Source: Aphanomyces cochlioides
Taxonomy: Eukaryota; Oomycota; Saprolegniomycetes; Saprolegniales; Verrucalvaceae
Assembly: GCA_019828595.1 (NCBI GenBank)
Contig: JAHQRK010000004.1
Span: 3,038,001 to 3,102,000, forward strand
Reading direction: 5' to 3'
Length of the DNA: 64,000 bases
Below are positions 10,152 through 20,243 of this stretch, one piece after another (the stretch's first letter is position 1; each line of letters begins with the position of its first letter). Under the pieces are notes generated by a model. The model was given only the letters and a program-made list of their open reading frames with translations, was not told the DNA's origin and did not search any database. The translations under genes and the position numbers were made by a program.

Positions 10152-10336
10152 AAGATTTCACAAAGGCGATGACCAAAATGGACAGAAAGAAGTATTCTGA
10201 GCGTCAAACGATTGCAGCAGCGTTTTCGAAGTTCCAGAGCTTTGATCTATTTGTCAATGTCTATGCTGGTCATACTGATACTTACACTAGCCTTCTCAGA
10301 GAAGTTCGCAGGCGAAAGAGTAATGGTTCATTGTAA
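8883..10336 (+). mobile_element. Crypton-like tyrosine recombinase element (borders unknown)
   Basis: The stretch covers a Crypton-type recombinase and its displaced C-terminal tail. Cryptons have no terminal inverted repeats, and none is seen here, so the true borders cannot be set from one copy. It begins about 200 bp after the mariner end. The spacer at 8676-8882 is AT-rich and probably holds the promoter. Confidence 0.7.
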
Positions 10337-11308
10337 TATAAGTGTCTACTTGCTAAAAAGTTGGTGTGACGCGAATTTCCCAAGCTCGTCATGAGTGGAA
10401 TCCGATATATAGTGTTGTGTACGAGATAGAAGCATTCGGTAGCCATATTCGAGCTGTTTGGTAAGATGCGAGGGTGTTAGATTTCCCATATGAGCCCTCA
10501 GCAGCTTCAAACAGTCTGAGGTACCATTCGGTGCAAGATTATCTGTAGAAACAAATCTGTTTCAAGCAGTGCAGCTTAGACACAAACGTTGCAGCCTTGT
10601 AAGCTTGAACATTCGCCAAGATACGTCTGCAACACTACAATATAGTCTAACAAGAAAAGCTTACATCTCCGTGGCTCACAAGTTTCTGGCTTACAATTGA
10701 CAAATGCATGACTACGACCTTCGTTTTTAGTTGCCACCTCTGCAATCTTACATAGATGGGGTTGAGAATGATGCGAGAAAATTGACCAAATTCTATATAC
10801 AAGACTCGTGAATGCCACTCTCGATATCCCCAACAGAAATCAACCTGCAATAGTTGTGGAGTGCTAGCAAGCCGAAGAGATGTCGAGTCCGATGTGATGG
10901 CAACTCCCAATTGATTCTAGAGACTAGCTTTAAAAGGATAGTACATAGCATTCTTACTGTTTCGTCGACATGGCTCCATCGCACCTTGTCCTCCTCATCA
11001 GCCCGACACTCGTGTAGCACTCTGCATCCTTCGAGCTGGCCTCACTGGTTTATTCTATCTTGGATTGTCGGGGTCATCTTGGCGTCAAAGATGATTCCAT
11101 CAACGTTGGCAATAGCCAGGAGTGTTATCTCCTTGTCGTGAAGCTTGCAGACGCCATCGAACCTGTCTCGTGAGTGAGGCCATGGGTTTTTGGATCCAAA
11201 TCATCTGGACAGTCTCTACAGTGTAGGAAGTATAATCGTAATTTTGACCAATCCAAACAAAGTCGGATGGGGTTGTCGTATAACCCCTGTTATCTATACA
11301 TGATTCCA
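10337..11308. other. Gene-poor stretch with a possible degraded coding remnant (-)
   Basis: On the minus strand, from about 11180 down to 10793, one frame reads protein-like sequence (RFDGVCKLHDKEITLLAIAN, then IFDAKMTPTIQDRINQ) with one stop at about 11056, followed by 75 more open codons. I recognise no family. The rest has only short frames. It may be a decayed gene that belonged to the duplicated neighbourhood or to a transposon. Confidence 0.35.
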
Positions 11309-11950
11309 TGACCATGCCGAACAATGGACTTCAGGAAGGCCTCAAGCCAGTCGCGGTGGACGTGTCCAGAGAAACCAAGACATCGGCGATGAAAGATGGA
11401 AGGCCGGTGACAGCGGCAATGCCTTTGGAGATCCGCTACCGACCCATGGACCACCTGAATCGTCTGCTCCTTTGTCTCGCTGATCTGCACCACGATATCG
11501 TACACAGTCAATGCCTCCGGGTCTGTCAATTCGTACGTGACGTTGTCTGTGTTCTCGCTAGCAGACCCAGTCCCCCGGCGAGGTCGTCTCGCGAGATCGA
11601 GGACACCTTGCCATCCTTGGTCACGTTGAACCACTAACCAGTCTTCAGCGCACCAGCGATTGAGTCGATGTTGTTTTCGAAGTACAGATCCCGCGCCTGT
11701 TGCTCTAGACGGACAATCATGTCCAGCAACATTCCTTACTCGATCCTCCGCCGCCAACTGTGGAGGACCGAGTAAGGAATATTGCTGTACTTGATGGCTG
11801 CTTCCCTCGATGCGTGCTTGGCCTTGATCGTGAAGAGCGACTTGTCGAGACCTTTGGCGAAGGCGTCGAAGGCGTCCTTTGCGACGGGGAACGAAATCGT
11901 AACAGCTTGAGAAGGTAAAACTGCCAGGGATCGTAGAATACATCGACTAT
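11309..11950 (-). pseudogene. NmrA-like oxidoreductase pseudogene 2
   Basis: The minus strand holds the same family as 2998-3773 but in pieces over all frames: DAFDAFAKGLDKSLF, AAIKYSNIPYSVL, LYFENNIDSIAGALKTG followed by a stop, VTYELTDPEALTVYDIVVQI, QTIQVVHGS and HRDWLEA. At least three frame changes and one stop are needed, so the gene is dead. A 27-bp piece of its own sequence (encoding the SNIPYS region) is present in both orientations at 11724-11787, which further breaks the frame. The orientation relative to the neighbouring unknown gene is opposite to that seen on the left, so an inversion accompanied the duplication or followed it. Confidence 0.8.
11724..11787. repeat. 27-bp inverted repeat inside NmrA-like pseudogene 2
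   Basis: CAGCAACATTCCTTACTCGA (left arm, 11724-11750) is repeated inverted at 11761-11787 with 24 of 27 matches and a 10-nt loop. Both arms derive from the gene's own SNIPYS-coding segment, so this is an inverted microduplication and not a transposon end. Confidence 0.75.
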
Positions 11951-12004
11951 AGATAAAACTCCAATCCACCTACTTGCCTCCCAGATGCACACTTCGAATT
12001 TATC

Positions 12005-12627
12005 ATGGTTGCAACAACAAGAGCTCGGGGCAAGAAGAAGCAAGAGGAAAAACCTTGCGACTTTGAAGTACCCCACGCTCGCGCTACGCCTTTTTGCGCC
12101 ATACCGCCCAAGGTGGTTAACGCGATGATTTTTGCCGGGGCCAACGACGGCCAACCAGTTGGTTCAAACCTGAGCATTGTGCGCGTTGCCGATGTGCACT
12201 CAGTTGCATGGCAAATTTACGAAGAGTGGGCTTCATCATTGGGTGACAAAGACCCTTTGGTGCGAGTTCACTTTGCTCCACCCAACGAGTTGCGGCAGAC
12301 ACTAGTTTGCCCCCCCCTGAAGGGCTGGTCAATGGCATATTGCACGAAGCAAACAACCTTGTACATCACCTCGCTCCAGCGATGATTGAAGACTTTTTCC
12401 AAGGGGTTCCTGCTCTTCTCGCGAACCTTGCCCCAATCAACATCCCCCTTGCACCAGCCGCTATTCGCCATGCTAAAGTTGCTGTATGCGCTGTCCCCCA
12501 AATTATTTCCAATCCTGGCCCCAACTTTCCTATCATCCATAGCTTGCATCGAGGTATGTACATTTGCGACGTTGTGTACACATGGCGACACAATGTCGTG
12601 ATCACTAGCCAAGTTTTCCGCATGTAG
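12005..12627 (+). pseudogene. Unknown family, copy B, one-base frameshift at a C run
   Basis: An ATG at 12005 opens a basic N-terminus (MVATTRARGKKKQEEK) and a frame that fits copy A at 4277-4943 up to ELRQTLVCPP. After the run of eight C at about 12310 the homologous sequence continues one frame over (PPEGLVNGILHEANNLVHHL to SQVFRM and TAG at 12625-12627). One base more or less in the C run would give a single protein of about 207 residues. It is therefore either a fresh frameshift or a homopolymer error in the assembly. The end contains QIISNPGPNFPIIHSLHRG, the best-kept block of the family. No function can be given. Confidence 0.6.
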
Positions 12628-13051
12628 CGTCTAGAGAACTTGATGTAACTCGAATAATAAACTTGACAAGTAAACTTGTCTCCTTAACGTTGAATTCTTC
12701 TCAACTTGCATATTTGTCGATTGTTTCAGCTTTCTTGCATCCAGTGAGTCCCATCCATGAATGAATCTTACATAAACGAGCCGTCTTTGGCGCTAGTAGA
12801 CGTGGAATCGATTGTGTCGAGGTCTGATGGTCACCATGAACCATATTCGAGGGAATTGGATGCTCTAGACAATGGTGAAATTGTTGACAATTTATTGTAG
12901 CCATCTCCGTTTCGATAGGACAAATCTTGGTGGGCCTTGGTGGTGACGACCGAGCATTTATTGGCAAGTCGTCTTGCCCACGGGGATGCCAGTGCCAGCG
13001 ATTCAATCACTCTGGTGGAGAATAATCTTGCCTGCATCAATAACCAGAAGG
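12628..13051. other. Spacer, no gene recognised
   Basis: About 420 bp between the unknown gene and the duplicated block. Only short frames; no repeat or RNA gene is seen. Confidence 0.5.
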
Positions 13052-13665
13052 TGAATCAGGCACGATTCTCCAACATGTTCGACCACAATGATCAGGATGC
13101 GCCTCAGGAAGGAATAGCCGACAAAATGTCAAGCATGGCGTAGAAGATAACGATCAGTCGACTGCTAATAGCACTCTGCAGTCGTGTGCCAATTCAATTA
13201 TCCATGCAATGACCAATGTACGGGGAGTTCGTCCAGACAATATTGCCCCACAACATTCCTATCATGGGGGAAGTGGCCCCTTCATCACAGTTGACATTTC
13301 AAGGACCTCACAGGAAGTACAGCAATGTCATTTAGTGAAGTGCGACGACGGATCCAGTACCGGTGCATTGCTTGTAGTTTCACTCAACGCATTTGGTTTG
13401 ATTGTACAGGCATTGCTTGGACTCGAGTGAAGAGAGAAAGGGGATATCGAACAATGATTAGGATAGAATAAATATGTGAATCTATCGACAAAAGCCAGTA
13501 TCAACACCCTCGAGGAAACCTTCGAGAAACTTGGCTGTCACAGCCGTATAGTTCATAACGTCGGCAATGTTCATCTCATCGAGCGGCATTTCGGTCAGTC
13601 CAGTGAGTGCTTCCGTGTTGGCTTCAAGGTTGGCTTGGAGAAATTCAAACAATTCCTTCTCTTTC
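13052..13665. repeat. Segmental duplicate B (parent copy) over the RBR gene 3' end
   Basis: This is the longer copy of the block at 2363-2858. It includes about 430 bp downstream of the RBR stop codon and the last 60 or so codons of the gene. The downstream part (13052-13481) has only short frames. Confidence 0.85.
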
Positions 13666-14882
13666 AGCTGCTTCGAATCCATAAAGTACCCGAATGCATA
13701 CGTGTACTTGAGTGTCCGTCGGCACTCAATGAGCAAGTCCATGGCACGCATGACGTATTCAAAGTCGACGGCCGTCATTTTATCCAATTTTTCAGCCCTG
13801 CGTTTGGCTTCTTCACTCTTCTCCACACAAATCTCTTCGCTCTTGGCATGATTCTCAAATCGAGTGTGGAAATGGAGGTAACGTTCGAGCTCAGTCTTTG
13901 CGGTCGCTATGCTGACGTCCACCTCTCTGAAGCTGTTGCAATTGTATGCATTGCCGCTGTGAGTTTTCCAGTCGCCCATGCAGATCCAGCAAAACTCGTG
14001 GCGGCAAGACTTGCACGTCATGTGATTACAACCTTGATTCTTCTCAATGCGCACGCTGCACTTGGTGTTTGGGCATTGCTTCGTATTCACAAGCACCCAA
14101 TTCGCGGTCTCGGATTCATTGGCACACTTGTCAGACCACAATCGGAGCAACTCGCAATGAACGGCAGGGTGGGCTTCTTCACCACAGCGAAGGCAAAAGC
14201 GAAAGCCGCAAGCGCATTGTGCAAAACATTCACCGCCGTTACCCCGAATCGCGCGTTGACACCCTGGAGCTGGACACCACTTGATGGCCGCGTTTTGGTC
14301 AACAAAAGAGCGAAGATGCCACTTGGCGTATCCTTTGAGGCTCTGCTCGTCGAGAACGGCGCGGAAGAGCTCATCCGGAACGGATTCATTACAATCGACC
14401 GCAATACAAGTAGCGAGGAGTGCAGAGGGGCCATCGTCAAGCTTTGCTCGCAAATAACCAACCCAGCAGTCGACACAGTAGCCGTGACCACATCCCATGA
14501 CCGCAACATTTGTCCCTGAGACCTGGTCGCCGCAGATCGAACACATGAGCGTGCCGGTGATTCCAAGTTGGAGTTTATCGACGTTAGCGGCGCCACATTC
14601 CTTCAAAAAATCATCCGGGGTTACAGACGAATAAAATCTGTCCTGGACGATATCTTGGCTCCATCCATTTCGTCGGAGTAAAACAAGCGCCACGGTAGGG
14701 GTAATCTGGAGCATCTCGGCAATATCGGCAATCACTCGCTGTTGCTGACTTTCCAGGAGGCCAAGGTCAATGACTTCGTACTCTTTGTGCTCCTCAGCTG
14801 ACGTCATCATCATCTCTGTCTCCATGTCGTCCGAGTCGGACTCGTACATGTACTCTTCGTTGTCGCTGTCGTAGTCGGACAT
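13482..14882 (-). CDS. RBR-type E3 ubiquitin ligase (Ariadne-like)
   Basis: A 466-residue RING-between-RING ligase, intronless. It has an acidic N-terminus (DSDNEEYMYESDSDD), then RING1 (Cys114 to about Cys164, starting MCSICGDQ), IBR (about Cys203 to His242) and RING2 (Cys270 to about Cys315). The catalytic cysteine that accepts ubiquitin is expected at Cys285 in KNQGCNHMTC, as in Ariadne/HHARI. The C-terminal 150 residues (ELERYLHFHTRFENHAKS, then YVMRAMDLLIECRRTLKYTY) correspond to the helical Ariadne domain that keeps the enzyme inactive until a partner binds. Length, order and zinc ligands are complete. The acidic start is typical of ligases activated by NEDD8-modified cullins; that partner is inferred from the family. 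Confidence 0.93.
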   Translation of the reverse strand: MSDYDSDNEEYMYESDSDDMETEMMMTSAEEHKEYEVIDLGLLESQQQRVIADIAEMLQITPTVALVLLRRNGWSQDIVQDRFYSSVTPDDFLKECGAANVDKLQLGITGTLMCSICGDQVSGTNVAVMGCGHGYCVDCWVGYLRAKLDDGPSALLATCIAVDCNESVPDELFRAVLDEQSLKGYAKWHLRSFVDQNAAIKWCPAPGCQRAIRGNGGECFAQCACGFRFCLRCGEEAHPAVHCELLRLWSDKCANESETANWVLVNTKQCPNTKCSVRIEKNQGCNHMTCKSCRHEFCWICMGDWKTHSGNAYNCNSFREVDVSIATAKTELERYLHFHTRFENHAKSEEICVEKSEEAKRRAEKLDKMTAVDFEYVMRAMDLLIECRRTLKYTYAFGYFMDSKQLKEKELFEFLQANLEANTEALTGLTEMPLDEMNIADVMNYTAVTAKFLEGFLEGVDTGFCR

Positions 14883-15110
14883 GCTGCTCGGTGCTCAAAC
14901 TGGCAAATCGGAAACTGGATCAACGAAAATTCTTTTCTTTGCCCACGACCATCACTCTAATTTCGACCAAACAGAGTGATTGTCCTTACCTCTGGTTCAT
15001 ACAAACATTTAGACAACCCTCGACCATCATTCTCACATTGACGTCGTTTGCAATTAAGAAAATCTTGTCTTTAATGTTCTTTTATTATTTAAAGACATTT
15101 CCGACAAGCT

Positions 15111-17669
15111 TCACTTGCACGAACTGTTGGAGGATTGCAATGCGTCTCGAACCAAGCGATTGTAGAACGATGCATGGACTGCTTCGTTGTGCTTGGCGAG
15201 CTGCATCATCTCGCTTGAGATCGCTTCCAACTCCGTCGCAAAGAGCTGCAAAGCTGGCGGCACGTTTGGCGATCCGTCGACAAGCACAGAGCGAACTGCC
15301 ATGAACGCACGCTGGGAGCAGAGCCCAAATATCGCATTCGAAGGCTCAGCCACGTGAGCGACACGATGCGCCAAAGCGTCGCGGCTTTCATTCGACCATG
15401 GACGATTGCCCAGCTGAGTTGTTACTTCGTGCGTAACTTGCGCCACCAAGTCATCCAACTTGACACCGTCATCGCGGAGTAAGACTGCCATCTTGCTGCA
15501 GAAGTCCGCTGCCAGAGCACCACCATAGCCAACTCCATGACTGCCACACACTTCGCGAATCAAAGCCAAAAAGCTTGCTTGTAATGCGATGCTGTCCAGT
15601 CGATTTCGCCAGTCGCGCATGCGTTGCATGTCCATTGCAAACGTTTCAGGCCAAGGCATGTCGCCTCCGACTTCTTGGAGTAATGAAACCAAACCACGAC
15701 GGAGGATTGTTCGAACAGCAGCAGCCAGCCCTAGGGCTGCCCAGGCTTGTTGGTCGTTCTCTGTAGCTTTACTGACTTCACGTTGCAACCATGCTGCAGT
15801 GTTATCCAATACGACTTCACCTCGTTCAACCTTCTCGGTAAACTTCTTGGCTTCGTGTTCGACACCGTGACGCACCAAGTATGGCGCGAGCATTGCCAAA
15901 TGAGCATTGATGCCATCGACACGCATTTCGTCCATCTTGTCGTATGCAAAGTGAAGGAATGACGTGAGTCGATCAAACCACTCGGCCTCAGACGTTGGTG
16001 GTGCCATTGAGCTCACTTCAGCCAGGAATTGATGGGTTGTGTCGTTCCTCGCAGGGGCTTCATTCGCCGCAATCGCCTCGAGGAGTAGCGTGAGCACGGG
16101 TTGCCATTCGTTCCATGACGCGGAATGCGCCATAGCACTGATTTGTTCAACTGTCATTTGACATGGCCACCTTTGTGTCGGCCGCTTCAATGCCGATTGC
16201 ATAAGATCGAACAGTTCACTGAATGTGCGCACCATCCATTCACGATCTCGAGCCTTCCGCATGTGGTCCCAAAACGCAGCTTCAATGCGACGCTTCAATT
16301 TTTCTTGTGGATCTCTCAGGTCATCGTCGCTGCCTCGGACCAGTTGAAACCGCGGGTTAAGAATCAACTCGTGGGCCAGAACATCGTTTGCAAATACTGA
16401 CTTCGTCATTTCCAAGTCAGGTTTCAGATTGGAGTTTCCAGTTGGAGGGGATGGAGGTGTCTTGGGTGGAGAGGACAAAGCCAGGCGCTGAGAGAGTTCA
16501 GCCTCCACCGACTCGAGACGATCTTTGGCTGCAGCCGCCCCCAGAGTTTGAGTTACGGCCTTTCGCAACTGCTGTAGCTGTAGCGCAGTCTTGGCCATGA
16601 TATCTTGTTCACCCTCAAGTTCTGCGCGTTTGTGCACAGTAAACAATTCAGCATAAACGTTCAGCATATCTGCAGTGAGACGCTCGCCGTCTTGATGTTT
16701 CCAGTGGGCAAATGTGGCCGAGTACGCAGTACAGCGCGCTTCCCATCGCGACCAGGCTGATGCAAACGCCTGGTTGGACGGCCATGATGCCACCAAATCA
16801 ACCAACGCTCGATTAACTTGTACCGCCGTGAAATGAAGAACGGCATCCCATCCTTGATTCATTGTGTCGCGAGGATGGTGAGCTAGCATGCCAGCCATCA
16901 ATAGGATACGGTGAGAGAGCCCTGAACATAAGACTTTGCTCAGCGTGTGAGCCCTTGCAGACAACTTGCGATCTTGCATAAGCTCCATGCTTGCTTCAAA
17001 CGATGTTTGACCGACTTTAATCCACAGATCAATGACGCTTTGGGCAGAGGTGCGAAGTGGTCCAAACACCAATCGCGCACGTCGCACTGCGTTGCATTTT
17101 CGAATCCACCGTTGCAAGGTCTTCGCGGCCAGGGCTCGTGTCGATTGGATACGATCTTTCGTCAATTCGACTAAACTGGCACGCTGAGCCAATTTCGACA
17201 CATAAGCTGAGGTCAAAGTCGCACGACGGTGGCGCGCTGCACGAAGAGATGCTTCGTACGCTCGTCGCTTTTCGATGGTTCGGTCAATGAGCACTTGAAG
17301 GGCGGTTGTCACACGTTCATTCTGTTGTTGGCATTGATATGCAGTCTGTTCGAGATTTTTCACGCGTCGTTTTTCTGCTTCCTCCATGCGTGTTTGCAGA
17401 CGCGTCGAATATCCCTGCGAGCGTGATATCTCTTCCAATTTTGTCGCGCGTGCAATGGCTTGTGCCCGAGCGACACGTTCACGCGCCATGCTTCGGCGAC
17501 AACTCACTTGGCTCGTTCTTTTTTCGCGTGCACGACACAGGCGCTCTCTGATTGCGCGTAGTTGCTCTGCACTATTCATCTCTTCATTCAACGACTCGAC
17601 CTGCGCTTTGCGGGCTTCCAGACGGGCTTGACACGACGACTTCATGGGATTTTCACGAATGCGCGCCAT
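15111..17669 (-). CDS. Tcp11-domain (T-complex 11-like) protein
   Basis: An 852-residue intronless protein. Residues 1-190 are a highly charged coiled coil rich in Arg, Glu and Gln (SMARERVARAQAIARATKLE). From about 200 onward the sequence resembles T-complex protein 11 family members (FGPLRTSAQSVIDLWIKVGQ, then SHRILLMAGMLAHHP, and later LAMLAPYLVRHGVEHEAKKF). A Pro- and Ser-rich linker lies near residues 400-420 (SSPPKTPPSPPTG). Members occur in animals, fungi, plants and oomycetes; the biochemical role is poorly defined. The coiled coil suggests a scaffold. It lies 228 bp upstream of the RBR gene on the same strand, with separate promoters likely. Confidence 0.72.
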   Translation of the reverse strand: MARIRENPMKSSCQARLEARKAQVESLNEEMNSAEQLRAIRERLCRAREKRTSQVSCRRSMARERVARAQAIARATKLEEISRSQGYSTRLQTRMEEAEKRRVKNLEQTAYQCQQQNERVTTALQVLIDRTIEKRRAYEASLRAARHRRATLTSAYVSKLAQRASLVELTKDRIQSTRALAAKTLQRWIRKCNAVRRARLVFGPLRTSAQSVIDLWIKVGQTSFEASMELMQDRKLSARAHTLSKVLCSGLSHRILLMAGMLAHHPRDTMNQGWDAVLHFTAVQVNRALVDLVASWPSNQAFASAWSRWEARCTAYSATFAHWKHQDGERLTADMLNVYAELFTVHKRAELEGEQDIMAKTALQLQQLRKAVTQTLGAAAAKDRLESVEAELSQRLALSSPPKTPPSPPTGNSNLKPDLEMTKSVFANDVLAHELILNPRFQLVRGSDDDLRDPQEKLKRRIEAAFWDHMRKARDREWMVRTFSELFDLMQSALKRPTQRWPCQMTVEQISAMAHSASWNEWQPVLTLLLEAIAANEAPARNDTTHQFLAEVSSMAPPTSEAEWFDRLTSFLHFAYDKMDEMRVDGINAHLAMLAPYLVRHGVEHEAKKFTEKVERGEVVLDNTAAWLQREVSKATENDQQAWAALGLAAAVRTILRRGLVSLLQEVGGDMPWPETFAMDMQRMRDWRNRLDSIALQASFLALIREVCGSHGVGYGGALAADFCSKMAVLLRDDGVKLDDLVAQVTHEVTTQLGNRPWSNESRDALAHRVAHVAEPSNAIFGLCSQRAFMAVRSVLVDGSPNVPPALQLFATELEAISSEMMQLAKHNEAVHASFYNRLVRDALQSSNSSCK

Positions 17670-18551
17670 GGAATTCTTTTTCTCAACTGACCGTTTCTAG
17701 TAATATAATTCTAAATTTAATATTCATACAAATAATAAATATAACTGATAGATATTTAAAATAATTTCAGACTCTCCCGCGAACTGATACAGGTGCAACC
17801 ATGAGCTGTCTAGAATTTTCTTCAATCACAGAACGTTCTTCACCCATCAGCCAATCAGGTTGAGAGATTTTATGGATCTCTGATCTGATTGGTTTATGAC
17901 TGTCCAATCAAAGTAAACCTTTGGCCAGCATGTATTCTTTCTGCACGAGATTGGCGACGCAAGGTCCTGGCGCCATCCTGAGCTCACGCAAATACTCAGT
18001 CCATGCGGCGTGGAACTTTGCCGGGAGTGTCTTGGCTGAACGCCATTGTTGATGCCAGGTGAACCTCCAATTCTGGACTGGATTCACGTCGAAATGGTGG
18101 CAAGACTAAGCGAAACATAGTGTCATGCACACTCCCAAGCGGTCTTGCCGCGAGCATCGCTCCGTGTAGATTTGATGCCCAGTAGACTAACCCAGCCACA
18201 GTGAGTCTCCTTCAGCCAAGACTCTATCGACCTTTCAGGTCTAGCAGACTACGTATGACCCATTCGAGCGTTCATTGTCAACGAGAGCGCGTTTGGTGTT
18301 CTTCTTGTGCCCCACGACAATAGAGAACCATTGCCATGGACTACGACATATACCACGCCTTTGTGGGGGGCGACATAAGCGTAAATCATGGCAAAATGGT
18401 GTACGAAAGTGCTGCCGACTGTGTTGTTCACACTTGACAAGATTGGAACGACTTACCCTCGAACACCGGAGTAAGAGCATGCAGTTGGTTATCAAATGGA
18501 TATATAAACTATCGACGAATCTGTTCCTACGCGATCGATTCATCAGGTCGT
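17670..18551. other. Intergenic, no gene recognised
   Basis: About 880 bp between the start of the Tcp11-like gene and the end of the first transporter gene, AT-rich near 17700-17770. A small imperfect inverted repeat around CCAATCAG/CTGATTGG (17850-17895) is present. I see nothing coding. Confidence 0.5.
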
Positions 18552-20243
18552 TCACACTTTCTTCTCGTTATTCCACGGATCGTCTTCGGATGGAGTCTCA
18601 ATCGGGGGCTCTTCAATGCCGAAGGACTTTTGGATTTCGACGTACGTCTTGTGGGCCGTTTCTGGCACGTAGAACCATACAAAGGCGACGAACAACATGT
18701 TGAGACCAACAAAGATGCCAAAGGCGTTGTTGCCCAACTTGTCATCGCTCGACACGACTGGGTAAAACACACCCACGAGGAAGTTGCCTAGCCAGGTGAA
18801 GACTTCACCGGTCGAGCCAGCATTGGCATGGAGGAAATCAGGAAAGATTTCCGTCGAGACCATCCATGCCATCGGCCCAATCGAGAGACAAAAGGCCGCC
18901 ATGAAGAGAGCAAGCGAGCCAACACAGCCGGCAGACACCGTGTGCGACAAGGAATACATGACAACGCCGGAAGCAATCGCCATGAAGGTCATACCGGTGC
19001 AAAGAAGCGTCTTGCGGTTGAACTTGTCCATGATCTTGGCAGCGATAAGGATAAAGGTTGTGCGGATGATGTTGATGATCGTGTTCCCGACACGAGGATC
19101 CGAGAGACCGGCGATGGAGAAGATGCTGGACGAGTAATACATGATGGCATCCACACCGGTCAATTGCTGAGCAGAGCACAAGACGACGGCGATGATGAGT
19201 TGCTTGCGGTATTTGGCAGAGAAGAGAGCCGCCCATGGGTTGATGCCCGTCAATTCACGTTGCTCTTCTTCGTGCGACTCGACGATCGCTTCCACGATGG
19301 CATCGTAGTTGCAAGGCTTGTACAACCGACGGAGTTCTTTGCCAGCTTCGTCAATCTTGCCTTGGGAAACAAGCCAGACTGGGCTGTGCGTCATGAGTGG
19401 GTTCAACAGGATCTGCAAAGCGCCGAGCACGATGGGGAAGCCGACCAAGATGCGCCACGAGTAGGTCTCCGAGTTCAAGGCGTAGTGAGCTGTCGTGACT
19501 GAGAGCGAACCTAGCGCGATCCCGACTTGGAGCCCCGTCGAGAAGAGACCGCGCAAGTTGGCAGGCGCGATTTCAGTGATCAAGACGTTGTCGACGTTGA
19601 TGGCAAGCCCGAACGAGATGCCCGAGATCATGCGAACGAACGAGAAGACATAGATCGTGTTGGAGCACACTTCGATGATCGCGCCGGTGATCATGACGCA
19701 AGCACCGAGGAAGATGGTGCGCTTGCGGCCAAACTTGTCGGCGGGAATGCCACTGAAGAGAGTGCCGATCATGCCGCCGACGATCCATGACGTCACGTTC
19801 ATCGTCCATTCGTGCTTGGAGTGGCCAGGAAACATGATGCAGTCGCCGTCAGGGATGGGATCCTTCTGGCAGTTTGAGTCAAAGTACTTGTAGTTGAGTT
19901 GCGAGAGCGTCCATCCTTCTTGGAACGTGCCGAGGAGCGAAATGAGCACCGTCACGTGCATGACATTGGTCGGGATCAACGCCTTCGAGTGCTCTTCATG
20001 AATCATCGATTCGAGCTTCGAAAGGCGCTGGCGAGACGTATGGCGGTTGATCGTGCGGTAGGATTGACCGCGAGCGCGTCTCGAGACTCCGGTCTCGGCA
20101 CCGCGCAGAGGCACGAACGAGTCTTGTGGCTCTTGGACAAGTTGGAACGCAACGTCTTCTTTCGGGGACTGCAAGGTGGATGGATGGCAGGCACGTGGCA
20201 AAATTTGCAATGGCCTCTCGAGCGTCGCTCGCAGTTTCAACAC
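18552..20243 (-). CDS. MFS sugar transporter 1 (GLUT/HXT-like)
   Basis: Twelve-helix transporter of the sugar porter family. Visible marks are DKFGRKRT in loop 2-3, the large outer loop with CIMFPGHSKHEWTM, HSPVWLVSQGK after helix 6, QQLTGVDAIMYYSS in helix 7, SIGPMAWMVSTEIFPDF in helix 10 and PETAHKTYVEIQ at the end. Hexose uptake across the plasma membrane is the likely role; the sugar cannot be read. The N-terminal cytosolic tail holds a stretch shared by all three paralogues (RLSKLESMIHEEH). The reading frame is open to at least 20243, but I find no in-frame ATG before codon 80 of this stretch. A small 5' exon is likely, for example an ATG at 20274 joined by an intron of about 73 nt, but this is unproven. 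Confidence 0.88.
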   Translation of the reverse strand: MLKLRATLERPLQILPRACHPSTLQSPKEDVAFQLVQEPQDSFVPLRGAETGVSRRARGQSYRTINRHTSRQRLSKLESMIHEEHSKALIPTNVMHVTVLISLLGTFQEGWTLSQLNYKYFDSNCQKDPIPDGDCIMFPGHSKHEWTMNVTSWIVGGMIGTLFSGIPADKFGRKRTIFLGACVMITGAIIEVCSNTIYVFSFVRMISGISFGLAINVDNVLITEIAPANLRGLFSTGLQVGIALGSLSVTTAHYALNSETYSWRILVGFPIVLGALQILLNPLMTHSPVWLVSQGKIDEAGKELRRLYKPCNYDAIVEAIVESHEEEQRELTGINPWAALFSAKYRKQLIIAVVLCSAQQLTGVDAIMYYSSSIFSIAGLSDPRVGNTIINIIRTTFILIAAKIMDKFNRKTLLCTGMTFMAIASGVVMYSLSHTVSAGCVGSLALFMAAFCLSIGPMAWMVSTEIFPDFLHANAGSTGEVFTWLGNFLVGVFYPVVSSDDKLGNNAFGIFVGLNMLFVAFVWFYVPETAHKTYVEIQKSFGIEEPPIETPSEDDPWNNEKKV

